Shown here one piece after another: positions 1-6,550 of a DNA stretch of 10,980 nucleotides. Numbering within the stretch: the stretch's first letter is position 1; each line of letters begins with the position of its first letter. The notes beneath the pieces were generated by a model. The model was not told where the DNA came from, ran no database searches, and saw only the letters and a program-made list of their open reading frames with translations. The stretch comes from Bacteroidota bacterium. Its GTDB lineage: Bacteria > Bacteroidota > Bacteroidia > Chitinophagales > Chitinophagaceae. The stretch covers positions 1 to 10,980 of the forward strand of contig JAEZLJ010000143.1 in assembly GCA_023415275.1 (NCBI GenBank), given 5' to 3'. A program made the translations under genes and the position numbers.

Positions 1-40
1 TTGTAAGGCAGATGCTCTGAACCAGCTGAGCTAAACTCCC
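1..40 (-). tRNA. tRNA-Val (anticodon TAC), partial, cut by window edge
   Basis: Read on the minus strand, the segment starts with a 7-base acceptor arm (GGGAGTT), then TA, a D-stem GCTC/GAGC closing a loop with AGCTGGTTCA, a 5' anticodon-stem arm TCTGC and the loop CTTACAA. The loop places TAC at positions 34-36, so the tRNA reads GUA valine codons. The 3' half (anticodon-stem return, variable loop, T-arm, acceptor return) lies beyond base 1. Only the 5' half can be checked, but the D-arm and loop signatures are canonical. Confidence 0.9.
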
Positions 41-58
41 TTTTTTGTTTTGGGAGTG

Positions 59-66
59 CGAAGATA
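59..66 (-). promoter_or_regulatory. Candidate -7 promoter element for the tRNA gene
   Basis: The minus strand reads TATCTTCG here, one mismatch from the Bacteroidota -7 consensus TAnnTTTG. It lies 18 bases before the first tRNA base, a reasonable distance for a short tRNA leader. I see no clean TTG-type -33 element at the usual spacing, so this is a weak call. Confidence 0.35.
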
Positions 67-260
67 AGGGCTGAGTCTTTTCCTAAAAAATTTTTTTCAA
101 ATATTTTTAGCTAAAGTGCTAAAGGTGAACTTATAAAGGATACAATAGCACAAAAATCCACCTCTCCAGGAAGCTTCCAAAAGACAATATAGATTGCTAA
201 TTAAGACAGTTTACTTTGAAAGTCCCAACTTTAAGCAAAAGACCTTCGATCCTGAACTAT

Positions 261-300
261 CAAAAAATTTCAAGGCCAACCGGGTGGATGGCCTTGAAAT
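261..300 (-). terminator. Rho-independent terminator of the DoxX-like gene
   Basis: A perfect 12-base-pair stem pairs 267-278 (ATTTCAAGGCCA) with 289-300 (TGGCCTTGAAAT) around a 10-base loop. Bases 262-267 are AAAAAA, so on the minus strand the hairpin runs straight into a U tract. It sits 22 bases past the stop of the minus-strand gene at 322, exactly where its terminator is expected. Confidence 0.85.
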
Positions 301-321
301 ATCGGTTTACTAAAAAATACC

Positions 322-741
322 TCAATTCACTACTTCTTTTCGCATTAAAAGGTGCAGGCAAAAGACTCCAATAGCCATTACTATATCTCTTACCGCTACA
401 TCAAAATATTGTCCGGTTAGTAAAAGGTTGATAGCTATTCCGCATAACCAAAATCCTACTATCAAACTGCCCACCTTAGGCCTCGTCAATACAATAATGC
501 CCGCTACTATTTCTATAACTCCCACCATGCTCATGAATGTATGCGGTTGGACCGGAATTACGTCTGTAACTATAGGGGCCAGGTATTGATCCCAATTGGT
601 CAGCAAGTGAGTAAACTTATCTGCGCCTGCCACAATGGGAACCAGCCCATAGGTCCATTTTAAAATATATATTACTTTCTCTGTATTGCTCAAGGCTTCT
701 GCTCTATGCTCATGAGCATAATTTGCTGTAATTGTTGACAT
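322..741 (-). CDS. DoxX-like four-helix integral membrane protein
   Basis: A 139-residue protein starting MSTITANYAHE. I chose the ATG at 741 over an in-frame TTG at 771 because it is a normal start and loses only a short leader. After a polar N-terminus of about 20 residues there are four hydrophobic segments: around YILKWTYGLVPIVAGADKF, TFMSMVGVIEIVAGIIVL, VGSLIVGFWLCGIAINLLL and VRDIVMAIGVFCLHLLM. The size, the four-helix layout, the ADKF turn after helix 1 and the MVGVIEIVAGIIVL second helix fit the small DoxX/DoxX-like membrane family, whose members have varied or unknown roles and are often poorly named in databases. The gene stands alone, has its own terminator, and diverges from the gene at 1048. 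The fold assignment is fairly secure; no specific function can be given. Confidence 0.75.
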   Translation of the reverse strand: MSTITANYAHEHRAEALSNTEKVIYILKWTYGLVPIVAGADKFTHLLTNWDQYLAPIVTDVIPVQPHTFMSMVGVIEIVAGIIVLTRPKVGSLIVGFWLCGIAINLLLTGQYFDVAVRDIVMAIGVFCLHLLMRKEVVN

Positions 742-1047
742 ATTACGTGTTTTATCTAATAGAGCAGGCAATACAGCAATAGGTTACAAATTTCAAAAAA
801 AAGGAAAGATCCTGCTGAAGTTGATCAATAAGTAAACATAAATAGTCTATTTAAGTACAACCCTCACTTGACAGGTTGTATAATAATATTGGTAACTTTA
901 ATATGTAAGGCTTTACCTTCTTGTTGGAAACCTCTTCCACACATGATATTGGAATTAATTGTTAGCGCCCTTCTCAGTCCTGCAACTATGAACTTGTTTT
1001 CCTTTCCGTTGTAAACTCCCATTTTCTAACAATTAAACTCTTTAACA
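742..1047. other. Divergent intergenic region upstream of the DoxX-like and AOC-like genes
   Basis: About 300 AT-rich bases between two divergent genes. It contains a perfect 7-base inverted repeat (TACAACC at 856-862, GGTTGTA at 874-880). It also contains a promoter-like TTGACA at 868 followed by TAACTTTA at 893, which resembles TAnnTTTG with one mismatch and slightly long spacing. No Shine-Dalgarno sequence precedes either start. I see no small gene here. Confidence 0.5.
856..880. promoter_or_regulatory. Candidate operator: 7-base inverted repeat TACAACC-N11-GGTTGTA
   Basis: The two half-sites are perfect reverse complements separated by 11 bases. Their centre-to-centre spacing of 18 bases is roughly two helical turns, compatible with a dimeric regulator. 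The repeat sits in a divergent promoter region, and the TTGACA-like element lies inside it. No regulator gene adjoins it, so the binding protein is unknown. A chance repeat is possible. Confidence 0.3.
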
Positions 1048-1503
1048 ATGAAAAGATCAATCGTATCTGCATTAATGATTGCAGTGGCTTTACTATCTTT
1101 CGTAAGTTTAAGCAGCTTTACCAGGCAGCCGTATCCAAAGCTACTCCGGCAATCTATTCAATCCAATCAAAATGCACCCATCACCCTACATACATCAATT
1201 ACAGGTGTTGCTTCTGATGGAACTACTTACTCGGGTAATGTATCTACATTAGGGGCCATCACTGAGTCTGGTACATTTGTAATGCAGACAGAAGTTATAG
1301 GGATGGCATTGCATTGTACTTTGAATCTTGAACTTCCTGGAGGTACACTTGCTATTCGTATGAATTGTAATATGAGCACTTTGAATGGACGCTGGAAAGT
1401 TTTGTCAGGCACAGGTGCCTATGAAAATGTAAAAGGTGAAGGATCATTGGTTATGCCGGTGTTGACTGAAGAGATATTAATAGGAGTAGTTTCCGGAATG
1501 TAA
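1048..1503 (+). CDS. Exported small protein with allene-oxide-cyclase-like barrel motif
   Basis: A 151-residue protein. Residues 1-24 form a signal peptide: MKRS, then a hydrophobic stretch through VALLSFVSLSS. A linker of about 20 residues follows. The rest is beta-rich, with alternating short strands (TLHTSITGVASDG, YSGNVSTLGAITESGTF, LELPGGTLAIRMN). Near the C-terminus comes GRWKVLSGTGAY and a following KGEG at about 114-132. That GxW...SGTGAY...GxG signature is typical of the allene oxide cyclase-like/dirigent-type barrel proteins found exported in many bacteria, where no catalytic role is established. It has Cys90 and Cys107, which could form a disulfide after export. The gene is monocistronic and converges on the broken GSP26-type gene, with a hairpin between them. 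A bacterial enzyme activity should not be inferred from the family name. Confidence 0.7.
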   Translation: MKRSIVSALMIAVALLSFVSLSSFTRQPYPKLLRQSIQSNQNAPITLHTSITGVASDGTTYSGNVSTLGAITESGTFVMQTEVIGMALHCTLNLELPGGTLAIRMNCNMSTLNGRWKVLSGTGAYENVKGEGSLVMPVLTEEILIGVVSGM

Positions 1504-1541
1504 TTGATTGCAATTACAGATGTAAAGGGTGGCAGCAATTG

Positions 1542-1578
1542 CCGGGTATGGACTATCAATAAAATGGTCCATACCCGG
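1542..1578. terminator. Perfect 12-bp hairpin between convergent genes, probable terminator
   Basis: CCGGGTATGGAC (1542-1553) pairs perfectly with GTCCATACCCGG (1567-1578) around a 13-base loop. It lies 38 bases after the AOC-like gene's stop and 20 bases after the end of the converging GSP26-type reading frame, so it could serve both. The U tract is poor on either strand (TTATAAAAA after it on the plus strand), so it is less certain than the other terminators in the window. Confidence 0.55.
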
Positions 1579-1597
1579 TTATAAAAATAGGAAGGTG

Positions 1598-2134
1598 CTA
1601 CGGATTCAGCCTTCCTTCAATAGAATCATCCATTGTCTTTCCTAAGACTGCACCTGCCGCCATTTTCATCAGCGCTACTGCATTGCCGTGCTTGTTGTCC
1701 CAATAATATCCTTCACTGATCTTTACATGTAATACGGTGATCCTTGGATCGTCCACACCCTCAGTGAACCAGGATTATAGAATGGGTTCCCAAAGTTCTT
1801 TGATCAGTTCTTTGTCTCGTGAAATGCTGGCTTCCCCATACAGGCTTAAAAAATCTGAATGTGCTGAACCCTGGAACAATAAGTGCACTTTATTATCAGC
1901 CTCTATTTCCCTGTTCTTATAACTGTCCGAGGCACTTAAAAACCAGAAATTCCCATTTTCATCCATTTTCTGAACCGACATGGGTCTCACTGTCAAAGGC
2001 TTACCAGATTTGATATCCGTGCAAAAGAAGCAGGTATTGCTTTTACCTGCCAGTTCCTTTATTTTCTTACCTGCATTACTATCCTGCAAGTCTTCATGAT
2101 TTTTTTCTTCCTGCTGACGATTGATACTGTCCAT
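1598..2134 (-). pseudogene. General stress protein 26-type flavin-binding split-barrel protein, interrupted by an in-frame TAA
   Basis: The frame from the ATG at 2134 runs 119 codons, ending ELWEPIL, and stops at a TAA (1775-1777). It continues in the same frame for 58 more codons (SWFTEGVDDPRITV... through GYYWDNKHGNAVA... to EGRLNP) and ends at TAG 1598-1600. Together this is 178 codons, the usual length of the GSP26 branch of the pyridoxamine-5'-phosphate-oxidase-like FMN-binding split barrel. The N-terminal part carries family features: INRQQEEKNHEDL, KIKELAGKSNTCFFCTD and the GKPLTVRPMSVQ strand. The expected residue at the stop is Lys (ILKTWFTEG-type), so one base change, AAA to TAA, explains the break. 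The C-terminal part still looks intact, so the mutation is recent, is a sequencing error, or leaves a truncated product. These proteins bind flavin or tetrapyrrole and are linked to stress; no substrate can be assigned. Confidence 0.8.
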
Positions 2135-2522
2135 AGTTTTAATGATTTGAACTTGAAAAATTAAAATGAGGGTAGGAGATAAAAACTGATAAAATATTAT
2201 ACCAGCTTCAATAACGCAATAACCATCTTTTCATTTATTACAAGAAGTTCCTCAGTTGTTGAATGTTTTTCATTATTGCCTACAGGTTCATTCTACAAAA
2301 AACAAAAGCAATAATTAATTTGTAGAGAAGCAATTGTAATTGTGTATACAATTGGTTTCACAGTTGTGTGGACAAGAAAATCACAGCAAGAATCACTCTA
2401 TTAGATCAGATTTTTAAATCAGTCATCTGTTCATTATGAATTAAAACTGGAAGAGGAATGAAAAGTATGCATTACACTGGTTATGTCACTGCTAAATACA
2501 TTCAATCATTATTTTGATAGTT
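2135..2522. other. Intergenic region between the kup-linked small gene and the GSP26-type gene
   Basis: Nearly 390 AT-rich bases with both flanking genes on the minus strand, so it should hold the promoter of the GSP26-type frame and the 3' end of the kup transcript. I see no clear terminator with a U tract. A cluster of AATTGT/ACAATT half-sites lies at 2331-2354. No convincing small coding frame is present. Confidence 0.5.
2331..2354. promoter_or_regulatory. Palindromic cluster of CAATTG/ACAATT half-sites
   Basis: AATTGT (2338-2343) and ACAATT (2348-2353) form a perfect inverted repeat around GTAT. A CAATTG (2331-2336) lies just to the left, and GTATAC sits near the centre. The arrangement resembles a dimeric regulator site. 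AT-rich intergenic DNA yields such palindromes by chance, so confidence is low. Confidence 0.2.
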
Positions 2523-2639
2523 CTATCTGTGGAGGATGATCCTGAATTTGACAACTACAAGATACACCAGGGCTAATGCTATTAGCCATGATAGCAAAAT
2601 AACCAGTATTTCCTTTATTTTTTGCTTGGAGTTAACCAT
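2523..2639 (-). CDS. 38-residue single-transmembrane peptide overlapping the end of kup
   Basis: The frame opens with ATG at 2639, inside the last codons of kup: the bases ATGGTTAA hold both the small start and the kup TAA, an 8-base overlap. It ends at TAG 2523-2525. The product has a basic polar N-terminus (MVNSKQKIKE), an uninterrupted hydrophobic stretch at residues 11-30 (ILVILLSWLIALALVYLVVV), and a short basic tail (KFRIILHR). This is the layout of a small single-pass membrane protein. The overlap suggests translational coupling to kup, and the kinase/regulator pair at 4757-6506 uses the same 8-base overlap. By analogy, KdpF is a tiny one-helix subunit of the Kdp pump, but I see no sequence match to KdpF. 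Whether it acts as a Kup accessory subunit is inference. A chance hydrophobic frame remains possible. Confidence 0.55.
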   Translation of the reverse strand: MVNSKQKIKEILVILLSWLIALALVYLVVVKFRIILHR

Positions 2640-4608
2640 ATTGTTTATCCACTCGCTTGAGTCTCAGGTTAGTTACCGGTGATACAATCAAAGGGAACTT
2701 TTCAACTGTTACACTGCCGGGCTCTAAACCAAATCCTCTTTCTTCTGAAAGACTAATGGCCTTGAGCCAGAAGTGCAATTTCATGATCATTCTTTCCAGG
2801 ATGGGCAGGTCATTATCCTGGCTCAGGTATTTCTCCAAAACAATAAATTGAAAATCACCGGCCACCTTATCTCTCTCCAGGCTTTCATAACGGCTCATTA
2901 CATTTACTTCTTTATTGATCACCAGGTCTTCCACTACTTTCCGGAATAACAAGTTAATACGAGGTTGCACTCTGAAGCCTAATCGAAATTCCACCCTGAT
3001 GATGTCATTGGGAATGATATGATCTACTTTATATTCTGCAGTATAAGGATCATCAACAGTATCAACATGAATCAACCAATAGATATCCGCCCGCTTGGGT
3101 TTTTTATTGAGGATGGAATAAATGATCTTATGTTCTATTTCTTTAGGATTATCTGCGCTGGTCAGGTACACAAGGTGGGTGGCAAACTTATTTACGGACC
3201 GGTCATTGCTTAATTCCTGTATTTTGGGAATGTAATGATCCAGTCTTACAAATTCTACGTACCTGTTTTTGATTCTGCGAGCCCTGAACCAGTTGTACAT
3301 TACCATAAAAAGCAATCCGCCTACGATTACTGTCACATATCCTCCATGTGGAAATTTGTCCATGTTGGCATACAGAAAGCTCACTTCAATGGTCAGGTAT
3401 ACTAATAAGTATAAGTACACAAGAAAGCTTTTGGTACGTCGGATCACCAGGTAATTGGAAAAGAGGATGGAAGTAGCGATCATGGTAATGGTGATGGCCA
3501 GTCCATAGGCTGCTTCCATATTGGAAGCTTTTTGAAAATGCAATACAATGCCAATGCATCCAAGATAAATCAGCAGGTTCACTGCAGGTACATATAACTG
3601 ACCCTTAGCTTCCGTGGGATAACTGATCTTCAGCTTTGGCCATAAATTGAGGCGCATAGCTTCACTGACTAGTGTAAACGAACCAGATATAAGAGCCTGG
3701 CTGGCAATAATGGTAGCTGCTGTGGCAATGGCAATGCCGAAATACAAAAACCAATCAGGCATCACACCATAAAAAGGGTTGAAGCCCGCTTCAATCATAT
3801 CAGCTGATATCCTTTCTCCCGCATGATGTGAAAGCAACCAAGCTCCCTGTCCCAGGTAATTGATCACCAGGCAGGTTTTTACAAAGATCCATGAATAACG
3901 AATATTCCATTTGCCGCAATGTCCCAGGTCTGAATACAAGGCTTCCGCACCCGTGGTACACAGAAATACTCCGCCCAGAATATAAAATCCACCTGGATAC
4001 GTAATTAATAAATTGATGCCATAATAGGGGTTGAAAGCCTTGAATACAGATAGCTGGTCCATAAAATGAAAAGCGCCCAGTGTGGCCAGCATCAAGAACC
4101 AGGCAGTCATGATGGGTCCAAAAAAACGCCCGATAAATGCGGTGCCAAATTGCTGGATAAAGAAAAGCACCGATAAGATCCCAATAACTATATAAATAAT
4201 GGTCCATTGAGTAATATGCCCCAGGGAAGGTATCTGTTTCAATCCTTCAATGGCAGAGGTCACTGAAATAGGGGGCGTGATCATGCCATCTGCAAGCAGT
4301 GCAGCACCACCCATCATGGCGGGTATCACCAGCCATTTCTTCCTGCGGCGCACCAGGGCAAATAAGGAAAAGATACCACCTTCTCCGCGATTGTCTGCCC
4401 TCAAAGTAAGGATCACATACTTGACCGTTGTTTGTAAGGTCAGTGTCCAGATAATGAGTGATAAAGACCCGATAACCAGGTTCTCAGTAACTGTCTTCCC
4501 GCTTATGATGGCATTTAACACGTACAGCGGGGAAGTACCTATATCGCCATAAATTATTCCCAGTGCAATTAAAAACCCTGCCAGCGAAACCCTGTTGTGT
4601 GACGACAT
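2632..4608 (-). CDS. kup: Kup-family potassium uptake transporter
   Basis: A 658-residue member of the KUP/HAK/KT family, slightly longer than E. coli Kup (622). It is an inner-membrane K+ importer, generally coupled to protons. Family motifs are intact: GIIYGDIGTSPLYV at 17-30 with Asp22, ADNRGEGG at 71-78, LLADGMITP at 104-112 and CTTGAEALYSDLGH at 217-230 with Glu222. About twelve hydrophobic segments fill residues 8 to about 450. A soluble C-terminal region of roughly 200 residues follows, with the HLVYLTS and VEFRLGFRVQPRINL strands usual for the family. The start at 4608 gives the classic N-terminus and lies 19 bases past a perfect minus-strand -7 element (TAGTTTTG). The gene diverges from a KdpD/KdpE-like pair and overlaps a small membrane-peptide gene at its 3' end. 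This context suggests potassium- or turgor-responsive expression. Confidence 0.95.
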   Translation of the reverse strand: MSSHNRVSLAGFLIALGIIYGDIGTSPLYVLNAIISGKTVTENLVIGSLSLIIWTLTLQTTVKYVILTLRADNRGEGGIFSLFALVRRRKKWLVIPAMMGGAALLADGMITPPISVTSAIEGLKQIPSLGHITQWTIIYIVIGILSVLFFIQQFGTAFIGRFFGPIMTAWFLMLATLGAFHFMDQLSVFKAFNPYYGINLLITYPGGFYILGGVFLCTTGAEALYSDLGHCGKWNIRYSWIFVKTCLVINYLGQGAWLLSHHAGERISADMIEAGFNPFYGVMPDWFLYFGIAIATAATIIASQALISGSFTLVSEAMRLNLWPKLKISYPTEAKGQLYVPAVNLLIYLGCIGIVLHFQKASNMEAAYGLAITITMIATSILFSNYLVIRRTKSFLVYLYLLVYLTIEVSFLYANMDKFPHGGYVTVIVGGLLFMVMYNWFRARRIKNRYVEFVRLDHYIPKIQELSNDRSVNKFATHLVYLTSADNPKEIEHKIIYSILNKKPKRADIYWLIHVDTVDDPYTAEYKVDHIIPNDIIRVEFRLGFRVQPRINLLFRKVVEDLVINKEVNVMSRYESLERDKVAGDFQFIVLEKYLSQDNDLPILERMIMKLHFWLKAISLSEERGFGLEPGSVTVEKFPLIVSPVTNLRLKRVDKQYG

Positions 4609-4627
4609 TCAAAAAAATTCAGGACAT

Positions 4628-4635
4628 CAAAACTA
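4628..4635 (-). promoter_or_regulatory. Candidate -7 promoter element of kup
   Basis: The minus strand reads TAGTTTTG, an exact match to the Bacteroidota -7 consensus TAnnTTTG. It ends 19 bases before the kup ATG. No TTG-type -33 element lies about 20 bases upstream, which would fit a promoter that needs an activator such as the KdpE-like regulator. Confidence 0.45.
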
Positions 4636-4679
4636 GAGGGAGTAGCTGGATTTTATGAGTTATTGAGCTAATCAGAAAC

Positions 4680-4704
4680 AAATCTTTATAAAATCTTTAC
4701 ACCC
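4680..4704 (+). promoter_or_regulatory. Candidate KdpE-type operator (11-base-period direct repeat)
   Basis: AAATCTTTA occurs twice, at 4680-4688 and 4691-4699, exactly 11 bases apart. That is the spacing used by OmpR/PhoB/KdpE winged-helix regulators binding head to tail. The core TTTATA-N5-TTTACA (4685-4701), followed by CCC, matches the layout of the KdpE site upstream of E. coli kdpFABC as I recall it (TTTATA-N5-TTTACACC). It lies between kup and a kdpE-like gene, centred about 64 bases before the kinase start and 85 before the kup start, and could serve both promoters. Confidence 0.6.
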
Positions 4705-4723
4705 ATTTCCAACAATTCTATCC

Positions 4724-4750
4724 TGTATAGTAATCTACATTTGTATAGTA
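4724..4750 (+). repeat. 9-base direct repeat TGTATAGTA flanking the kinase-gene promoter
   Basis: TGTATAGTA occurs at 4724-4732 and again at 4742-4750, an 18-base period. The two copies bracket the -7-like TACATTTG (4736-4743) and the expected transcription start. The second copy would block RNA polymerase if a protein bound it, so it could be a repressor or autoregulatory site. It is distinct in sequence from the KdpE-type box. Confidence 0.35.
4736..4743 (+). promoter_or_regulatory. Candidate -7 promoter element of the kinase/regulator operon
   Basis: TACATTTG matches TAnnTTTG exactly and ends 13 bases before the kinase ATG, implying a very short leader. No -33 TTG is seen at the standard distance. 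The KdpE-type box is centred about 45 bases upstream, where an activator could substitute for it. Confidence 0.4.
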
Positions 4751-4756
4751 GCATCA

Positions 4757-5833
4757 ATGAGTACTTATTTAATACATACAGTAAAAAAAGGAAAGCAATA
4801 CCTGTACAGTAGTGTAATTGTTATCCTGGTATCTGCTGTTTGCTTTGCACTTTCCCATTTTATGGGATACAGGGTCATTGCTTTGATATTGTTACTAACG
4901 GTGTCATTCCTGGCCATCACCTTCGACATTCTTCCCGTTTTGCTTGCTGCTACCTTAAGTGCTATGATCTGGGGGTATTTTTTTATTCCGCCCCGCTTTA
5001 CAGTGCATATACAGACCACAGAGGATAAAATACTATTGCTGATGTATTTTGTTATTGCACTGATTAATGGGGTGCTTACGTATAAGATACGACAGCTGGA
5101 AAAGGCTTCCCGTTTAAAAGAAGAACGTGCCAATAGTGTAGTTCTGTATAATACCTTGCTCAATTCCCTGTCTCATGAGTTGCGTACGCCCATTGCTGCC
5201 ATTATTGGGGCTGCAGATAATTTGCAATTGAATATTAACCTTACCCAGTCAAATAAGGACCTGCTTATTTCAGAAATATCCAAAGCTGCTTTACGACTGA
5301 ACCAGCAGGTGGAAAACCTGCTTAATATTTCAAGACTGGAATCAGGACATATTCAGCCAAAAAAAGACTGGACCGATGTAGTGGAATTGATTTATGACGT
5401 AGTGAAAAGAGTGGAAGAGAACAACCCGCATCGCAAAATTGATATCAGCATCAACCAAAACCTTCCATTATGCTCATTAGATAAAGGAATGCTGGACCAG
5501 GTAATTTACAACCTGGTGAACAATGCAGCCATTCACACGGAAGCAAATAAAGAAATAATGGTTTCTGCTACCTGCCCGGCCGATGTGCTGGAAGTGATTG
5601 TGGAAGACAGTGGCCAGGGATTTAATCTAAAGGAGATAAATGATGTGTTTTATAAATTCTCAAGAGCACGTAATTCAGCCACCGCAGGATCAGGATTAGG
5701 CCTTTCCATTGTAAAAGGATTTACAGAGGCCCTTTCCGGAACAGTCAGTCTTGAAAAAAGTGAAATGGGCGGTGCCAGGTTCATTATTCTCATTCCTGTT
5801 AAGACTAATTCTTTTAATTATATACATGAATAG
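4757..5833 (+). CDS. KdpD-like sensor histidine kinase lacking the KdpD/USP input region
   Basis: A 358-residue inner-membrane kinase. Residues about 17-108 form the four closely packed helices of a DUF4118 domain, with the signature FFIPPRFTV at 75-83. A short coiled linker follows. Next is a HisKA domain with SLSHELRTP, where His140 is the expected phospho-acceptor. The HATPase domain has an N box (NLVNNAAIH, 252-260), G1 (DSGQGF, 284-289), F box (FYKFSRA) and G2 (GSGLGLSIVKG, 311-321). All catalytic motifs look intact. Full KdpD proteins are about 900 residues and carry an N-terminal KdpD ATP-binding and USP region of roughly 370-400 residues; it is absent here, and no separate gene for it is in the window. 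The stop overlaps the response-regulator start by 8 bases, so the two form a coupled operon. The likely role is sensing K+ limitation or turgor. Confidence 0.88.
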   Translation: MSTYLIHTVKKGKQYLYSSVIVILVSAVCFALSHFMGYRVIALILLLTVSFLAITFDILPVLLAATLSAMIWGYFFIPPRFTVHIQTTEDKILLLMYFVIALINGVLTYKIRQLEKASRLKEERANSVVLYNTLLNSLSHELRTPIAAIIGAADNLQLNINLTQSNKDLLISEISKAALRLNQQVENLLNISRLESGHIQPKKDWTDVVELIYDVVKRVEENNPHRKIDISINQNLPLCSLDKGMLDQVIYNLVNNAAIHTEANKEIMVSATCPADVLEVIVEDSGQGFNLKEINDVFYKFSRARNSATAGSGLGLSIVKGFTEALSGTVSLEKSEMGGARFIILIPVKTNSFNYIHE

Positions 5834-6506
5834 GCAGGAAATATTGATTATTGATGATGAGCCACAGATCAGGAAGCTTTTGGAAATAACGCTTCAGACC
5901 AACAACTATATGGTCAGGCTGGCAAGCCATGCCAAGGAAGGATTGATCATGGCTGGCAATCACCCTCCTGAATTAATATTGCTCGACCTGGGGTTGCCTG
6001 ATGAAAGTGGTCATGTGGTGCTGCAAAAGCTACGAACCTGGTATACCAAGCCTGTTATTATTCTTTCCGTACAAAAAAATGAAGAGGATATTATCAGGGC
6101 ATTAGATAATGGAGCCAATGATTATTTATCCAAGCCATTCCGTTCAGGTGAATTGCTGGCCCGTATAAGATCTGCTCTGAGAAGCCAGGGCCATGAAGAA
6201 GGGGAGTCCCTCTTGCAATTCAATAATCTTCAAGTTGACCTGGTAAACAGAACTGTAAAGAAAAAAGGAGAGCTTCTCAAGCTTACTGTAACAGAATATA
6301 GCCTGCTTGCTTTATTGGTGCGCAATGAGGGCAAGGTATTAACGCATCAATACCTTTTGCGTGCCATTTGGGGCCCTGGTTACATCAACCAGTCGCAGTA
6401 TTTACGTGTCTTTATGGCCCAGTTAAGAAAGAAGATAGAAGATGATCCAAACAGGCCTGTTTTTTTGCTGACAGAATCAGGAGTGGGTTACAGGTTTGTA
6501 GGTTGA
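5826..6506 (+). CDS. KdpE-like OmpR-family response regulator
   Basis: A 226-residue protein. I chose ATG 5826 (MNRQEILIIDDEPQ) over an upstream in-frame TTG at 5751, because the receiver domain starts right at this ATG and it overlaps the kinase stop by 8 bases, a typical coupling. The receiver domain (1-120) has the acidic pair Asp10/Asp11, phospho-acceptor Asp54 in LLDLGLPDESG, Ser81 in the switch position and Lys103 in LSKPF. The winged helix (about 130-224) contains LTVTEYSLLALLVRNEGKVL, an LRVFMAQLRKKIEDDP recognition-helix region and TESGVGYRF. This resembles the KdpE subgroup closely. It is phosphorylated by the preceding kinase and binds DNA as a dimer on direct repeats with about an 11-base period; one such repeat lies upstream at 4680-4704. 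Likely targets are its own operon and kup. Confidence 0.9.
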   Translation: MNRQEILIIDDEPQIRKLLEITLQTNNYMVRLASHAKEGLIMAGNHPPELILLDLGLPDESGHVVLQKLRTWYTKPVIILSVQKNEEDIIRALDNGANDYLSKPFRSGELLARIRSALRSQGHEEGESLLQFNNLQVDLVNRTVKKKGELLKLTVTEYSLLALLVRNEGKVLTHQYLLRAIWGPGYINQSQYLRVFMAQLRKKIEDDPNRPVFLLTESGVGYRFVG

Positions 6507-6550
6507 ATATACAATCATGCAACCCGGAATTTCCTGATTTACATTAGTTA

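Larger units (their letters stand above)
41..321. other. Intergenic region between the tRNA and the DoxX-like gene
   Basis: About 280 AT-rich bases. It holds the candidate tRNA promoter element at its left end and the terminator at 261-300 at its right end. I see no open frame with a plausible start between them. Confidence 0.6.

Noticed and set aside
742..771. TTG start extending the DoxX-like protein by 10 residues
   Set aside because: An ATG follows 30 bases later, and the added residues bring no recognisable feature.
868..884. TTGACA and TATAAT as a sigma-70 style promoter
   Set aside because: The two boxes are only 5 bases apart, far from the 17 needed, and this lineage uses a different -33/-7 architecture.
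1775..1777. Programmed stop-codon read-through or selenocysteine/pyrrolysine recoding in the GSP26-type gene
   Set aside because: The stop is TAA, not TGA or TAG, lysine is the expected residue, and no recoding structure is evident; a point mutation or error is simpler.
3800..4207. 135-codon minus-strand frame inside kup
   Set aside because: It is an alternative frame lying wholly within the well-supported transporter gene.
5751..5825. Upstream TTG start adding 25 residues to the response regulator
   Set aside because: The added stretch lies inside the kinase's last codons and precedes the canonical start of the receiver domain; ATG 5826 with an 8-base overlap fits better.
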